Source: Climacium dendroides
Lineage: Eukaryota > Streptophyta > Bryopsida > Hypnales > Climaciaceae
Reading direction: 5' to 3'
Length of the DNA: 64,000 nucleotides
NCBI GenBank assembly: GCA_950106755.1
Contig: OX467084.1
Span: 37,141,213-37,205,212, forward strand
Within the stretch, counting starts at the first letter, position 1; every line of letters starts with the position of its first letter. Shown piece after piece: positions 59,657-64,000 of the stretch. A program made the translations under genes and the position numbers. The notes below the pieces were generated by a model, which worked only from the letters and a program-made list of their open reading frames with translations, searched no databases and was not told where the DNA came from.

Positions 59657-62600
59657 ATGGTAGACTTTATAGAGATGGCTATTGTGAGGGCAAATGGTGA
59701 AGGGATTCTAATAACGTTTCTAGTAAGCAAAGAGGGATTTGCTGTGGTTTCTGCATTTCGATTAAGTCTTAGGTTCCAATTGAACGAGAAGTCACTTTAC
59801 ATTGATGTAGAGGTGTTTGATGACCATAGTGGAGACCTTACTCACACAATTGGTCAAGTCCTTGCTTCAAATGGTGTTGGTAGATTGTGGCATCTGAAAT
59901 CTGGTCAATTTAGGGTATATGGATTGCGTGAATCCATCATGGTAACTTCTACGAGCGTTTTTACACCTCGTCAGTCCTCTACGTCCTCTCTTGAAACAAT
60001 TCCGACAACACGAGTCAAATTAAAGTCTGATTTGAATGATGTCACCATTCTAAGTGATGATTCTGATGACAATTCTTCCAAGCAACTGCAAAGCTCTAAG
60101 ATTCGATGTTCTGAGTTAACTTTGCCGAGCTCTAGTATTTTGCCAACCTCAAGTAATTTGCCAAACTAAAGTACTTTGCCAACCTCAAGTACTTTGTCAA
60201 ACTCAAGTACTTTGCCCAACTCTAGAACTTTGCCCAGCTCTAGTACTTTGCCCAGCTTTAGTACTTTGCCCAGCTCTAGTACCTTGCTAAGTTCTTATGA
60301 ATAATTATTTGTCAATCCCTTTAGTAGCAACGAATCCATTACATCTGTTATTGATTATTTAAGAGAATTGCGTACATTGAAGGGATGTAAAAATGTCTTG
60401 AAAAAAATTGATTATGACACTATTACTATTCATAGAGTAAGTATATTACCTCCAACTTTCAATGGGGATGTCATTTTTGAGTTTCCACCACCTACTACCT
60501 CCACTGCTCTATCTCAAACTAAACAAATGACTCGGATGGATAAGCGGTATGATGGCCATGTTTGGTCTAAAACTATTACAACAAATATAACAAATACCAT
60601 GGGGTTAGCATTCCGTACATCTTCATGTGTAGGACATCTTCAATGCATCAATCCGGGCTATGAGTTCTTTAGTCGTATTCATCGAACCAAGCTTGTCAAT
60701 GAACTAGAATGGGAAGGGTTCACGCCATCACTATTTGAAGTAGGAAGTGCACATCCTCAAGGATCAACACTTGTTTGTAAATTATGCAAGCAACCTCCAT
60801 CCTATATTGTTAGGTGTTCCGCAAGGGTATATTATGTATTTAGAAAACAAAACTTCTCTCGTACATTTGTACATCTTGGCATTTATCAACATCCTGTCAA
60901 AGATGGTGAACTCAAAGACATCAAAGAGCGAACCCTTTTTCTTATTGGTGAATAGGTGGAGAGAACACCAGTTGCAACAAACTCTTCAATTGTGTTGGAG
61001 GCTACAAAAGAGCTTGTGGGAGAACTATTGCTATGTCCGAATGGAGTTCTAGTGAAGACCCTCAACATTGATGAGCTTCTTCCAGCTCTTGACAAGTACA
61101 AATACTTCAGCTACCCAAGTATTCAAAATGAGGTAACTTCATTCAAATACCTAAGGAGGTTTGGATTATGGATAGCATTACAAAATTGAAGGGGACAAGC
61201 ACTTGGGCATTTGTTTAGGAGAGTAAATTTCTAGGGCAAGGATCGGATATGGATAAAGTTTTTGTCTTCAAAATGTCGGAAATTGGACCCGGTAGTGGAT
61301 TAGACTTGGTCAAGCGAATGCAACCTAGCGGTGACCTTCAAGATACTTGGTTAATGTTTGATTATGTTAAACGTGTTAAGGGTTGGACTACCATGGCATG
61401 TCATGTCTACGACTCCATGTATTGTCGCATTTTAACTATTGTTGTTTGTAATATGCAATCTAAAGACTGCGCTGTTCAAATTGTATTATGGAAAAATTTA
61501 AATTCAGTTCTTACAATACATGGTATATCTCACCCTAAATTCAAGGAATTTATGGATGATAGTACCCAAACAAATTGGAATGCTATGAGGACAATTTATG
61601 GGTCAGGCGACATTCATGTTCCAATGGAAAATCAAGAAAGGACTTGCCTTTGCCATTGGACTCAATTAATGGAAAAGCATACAAAAGCTGATATTCGATT
61701 AGACTTACAAGATCAACATCGTTTGCTATGCAAACAATACAAGAATGCTATTTCCTTTGAAGAATCTGAAACTCGATATGTTGCCATCAAAGCTTGGTGG
61801 TTGTCATCTGGTGCTACGACAGAAGAAGGACTTCATCGATTGGAACTTTGGCTATCGTTCTAGCATTTCCGTTACCACCAATGGGGAAGATTTGAACAAC
61901 TTATAAGTATCTATTTTTCATCAATTCTATTTTAAATATCTATTTGTTTAAATCTATTTATAGCAAAAAATTCAAATTTAGTTTTATAACCATTATTAAT
62001 CAGTTAGACAATGTATGTATTGTATCCATGATTTCACTACAACTCTTATAAGTATTATAAATAGATCATCAAAAATAATATGAATTATTATTTATTGCAT
62101 TATTTATCAAACATTTTATATTAAATTAGAGACCAAGAATCCTTGTCAATGACAATAATGAGATTTGAATCTTCAATCACTTTATTTTTGTAACATTAAA
62201 AGTAGACATAATTTAGCATGTCTTGCCACTTCATCAACGACAATGACACGGCTTAACCTCCTCTCCTAGTTCTTTGATTAATAAATGACATGAACTAAAG
62301 AAGAGGTCTGTTTTCTTTGTCTTTGATGATAGAAAGTTTATTGTCTTTTTTTGATTCATATTATAATTTTCTTCTTACTTTGATTATTAGTTATACTATG
62401 AACATTAATAGTAATAATGTAATACTTACAATACATTTATATTTTTTCCTAACAAAATTTTCATTTTTGCTTTCATTGTCATTTCAGAATCTTAGTAAAT
62501 CTGAGCTCGCAAAAATGCCTTCTTGCAATTTAGCTGAAACTGTCCATAACAAGTGGCTTCAACAATCTGGAAATCGAAGAAATGATTTATATATTGCCAC

Positions 62601-62817
62601 TGTTGATGACTATGTAAGAAACTTCATGCAAATGGTCAAGTATTATCAATATCTTAAAGGCAATCAAGTTGGAACATGACCTGGAAAGGAAGAATTGTTA
62701 CTCCGAGTTGCCCAATGATCAGCGCAACGATTAGGGAATCCAAAGGTGCTCACTGAAGCTATGTCCAACATTCCAGAAGTGAAGGAGTTTCTCAATACAC
62801 TACAAGAGATGTGGGTA
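59657..62817 (+). pseudogene. MULE-like transposase gene, broken
   Basis: One frame runs from ATG 59657 to about 61165. N-terminal part of unknown type; a Ser/Leu/Pro heptad repeat; then YDGHVWSKTITTNITNTMGL and SSCVGHLQCINPGYEFFSRI (C-x5-C zinc cluster of GCM/FLYWCH type, common before MULE catalytic domains). After a shift: DMDKVFVFKMSEIGPGSGLD, TWLMFDYVKRVKGWTTMACH, KFKEFMDDSTQTNWNAMRTI, NQERTCLCHWTQLMEKHTKA (C-x-C-H-W). A separate exon at 62488 follows acceptor TTTCAG: NLAETVHNKWLQQSGNRRND, MQMVKYYQYLKGNQVGT. Probable catalytic Asp residues sit in MFDYV and FMDDS; the Glu is not fixed. Stops at 60167, 60301, 60953, 61216, 61861, 62677 and 62716. Identification rests on pattern memory, not a search. 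Confidence 0.6.
60110..60297 (+). repeat. Coding 21-bp tandem repeat (SSTLPxS heptads)
   Basis: About nine units of CTCTAGTACTTTGCCCAGC encode (S-S-T-L-P-x-S) repeats inside the transposase-like ORF; two units carry TAA in place of a sense codon. A Ser-rich, flexible linker that varies in copy number is likely. Confidence 0.8.
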
Positions 62818-63281
62818 TATTAAAGTTGACATTTCAGTATCGAATTGTTGAAATTTTTTTTTGCGTGCTGGAAGGTCACATTGAACAGTGCAAAAGATGG
62901 AAGAGAGGTCCAAAGTGTTGTTCAGTCACTAAAATTATGGAAAAGACGGAATTTCTAGTCCTACTGCAGAAAAGTCCTTTCGCGGTAGTTTCTAGGCAGT
63001 TGAAGTGGAATACAATTGGAGTATAGTTGTGCCGCCTTTTATTTCCATTTAGCTTTGAAAAAAATAAAAAAATAAAAAAGAATCGGAGAGTGCTAGTCCT
63101 TTCTAATTGGTAGCTGTGGTCACAACTATACTGCGTATGACTTGTCAGTAGGTAGAAGGAACAGTGGAAGTACATGGAAACTGTAGTGGAAAAACGAAAA
63201 TGTATTTTTCATCTCTTTTCACCGCATACATACAGACACAAAACCCCCGAAAAGTTCAGGTTCCTTATTTACTACAAAGTG
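62818..63281. other. No gene; short hairpin
   Basis: AGTATAGTTGTG (about 63019) and CACAACTATACT (about 63121) form a 12-bp stem around a 90-base loop with an A-rich run. Nothing else recognised. Confidence 0.4.
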
Positions 63282-63534
63282 TATACTAAATAGTGAAATT
63301 AGGTTGCCTGAACAATTAGGTTGCTTTACTCAGGAAAGTTACCTCATGACTCACCACTCGTCCAAATGGAGGTACAAGCAATTCTCTAAACTGAGTCATG
63401 AACCAGTGCACCAACCCATGCAACACATATGGTTCCTACATTACTGCATCCATTTACACTAACTATACATATTTATATAGTGTGGAATGTTGAGAATTTA
63501 GTGTGGGGCAACCTAATTTCACTATTTAGTGTAG
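63282..63534 (-). mobile_element. MITE with CTACACTAAATAGTGAAATT ends, copy 2 (inverted)
   Basis: The reverse complement of the 30954-31191 element. Starts TATACTAAATAGTGAAATTA (slightly decayed) and ends AATTTCACTATTTAGTGTAG. Shared internal words: CATGAACCAGTGCACCAAC, TATTTATATAGTGTGGAATG. It has an extra 14 bases near the left end relative to copy 1. Confidence 0.75.
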
Positions 63535-64000
63535 TTTCAAGCTTCTGCAAAGCTTAATGAAGCCACATCATCCTTCACCTGATATTAGCCTTTGCTAAAA
63601 GGCAATTGCTCTACTTCCTCTATTATACCATTGGTAATTAACTATCATATCATGGGACAATTACTTCCTCGATTATGGAAGGACTCTATTGTCACTTGTC
63701 AAATCCTGAAACTTTTATAAATGCATCACTTTATATGTAGTCAAAGATTAAGGAAATGGTACCTCATCATTCTCAATGAAATGACTTTTAATACAATTTA
63801 AGAAAATACTGCAAAATCAGATTCAATCTATGGAAACTTTAGTTAATCATGATCACTTCTGAGTTTTTGTGAAGCTTCACAATTACTTGCCATTTATAAC
63901 ACTCTTCCTATTCTATAGAGGCCGACACCTTTTTTTTCTCTCCTTCAGCACTCTGAGATCTCCTTCTACACATTCTTTGGCTTTCCCTTACAATGCAGTA
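63535..64000. other. Window end, no gene recognised
   Basis: AT-rich sequence turning CT-rich after 63920. No supported exon or repeat. Confidence 0.35.

Noticed and set aside
62798..62817. CACTACAAGAGATGTGG as a CACTA terminus
   Set aside because: It is in frame with the preceding coding exon (FLNTLQEM) and lacks the downstream features of a CACTA end.
50200..63200. Terminal inverted repeats bounding the 12-kb gene pair
   Set aside because: By-eye comparison of 50.2-50.8 and 62.8-63.2 kb gave only short, insignificant matches, so no boundaries are claimed.

Overview
This is nuclear DNA of a land plant. The genes have GT-AG introns and belong to plant families: a bHLH transcription factor with an ACT-like C-terminus, a plastid ClpR-type protease subunit, and a class-IV aminotransferase. 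The background is AT-rich and crowded with decayed DNA transposons, MITEs, inverted repeats and short tandem repeats. Several coding relics resemble transposase-type sequences I associate with seed-free plants (moss, lycophyte or fern), but I cannot name the species. There is no bacterial, organellar, CRISPR, rRNA or tRNA signal.

Layout. 1-1.3 kb: the last two exons of a bHLH gene, the only host gene here that looks intact. 1.3-13 kb: gene-poor AT-rich repeats. 13-19.7 kb: a broken plant transposon gene, two inverted copies of a CACTA-ended element, a pogo-like transposase pseudogene and a palindromic MITE. 20.5-24.1 kb: a MITE with an 8-bp target duplication, a LINE remnant and pieces of two broken genes. 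24-38 kb: repeats and MITEs with no gene recognised. 38.8-41.7 kb: a near-perfect palindrome with 1.4-kb arms. 42.0-44.9 kb, minus strand: the C-terminal half of a class-IV aminotransferase gene followed by a CLPR1-like pseudogene. 47-49.6 kb: exons of an unrecognised, probably transposon-borne gene.

50.8-62.8 kb is the most unusual part. Two broken multi-exon genes lie head to head around a 1-kb intergenic region. The leftward gene encodes a basic/acidic N-terminus, a ParB-like domain with a GNHR motif, a linker, and a beta-class amino-methyltransferase-like fold in which the motif IV-like block precedes the motif I-like block. That domain order is familiar from phage and mobile-element ParB-methyltransferases. 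Here it is split by about ten introns, two of which are filled with the same short tandem repeat, while a third carries a ladder of a 14-bp palindrome. The rightward gene looks like a MULE-type transposase. Both carry stop codons mostly explainable as C-to-T changes in CGA, CAG and CAA codons, as expected of a methylated, silenced element. I infer that they may be two genes of one large DNA transposon, but I did not find its ends.
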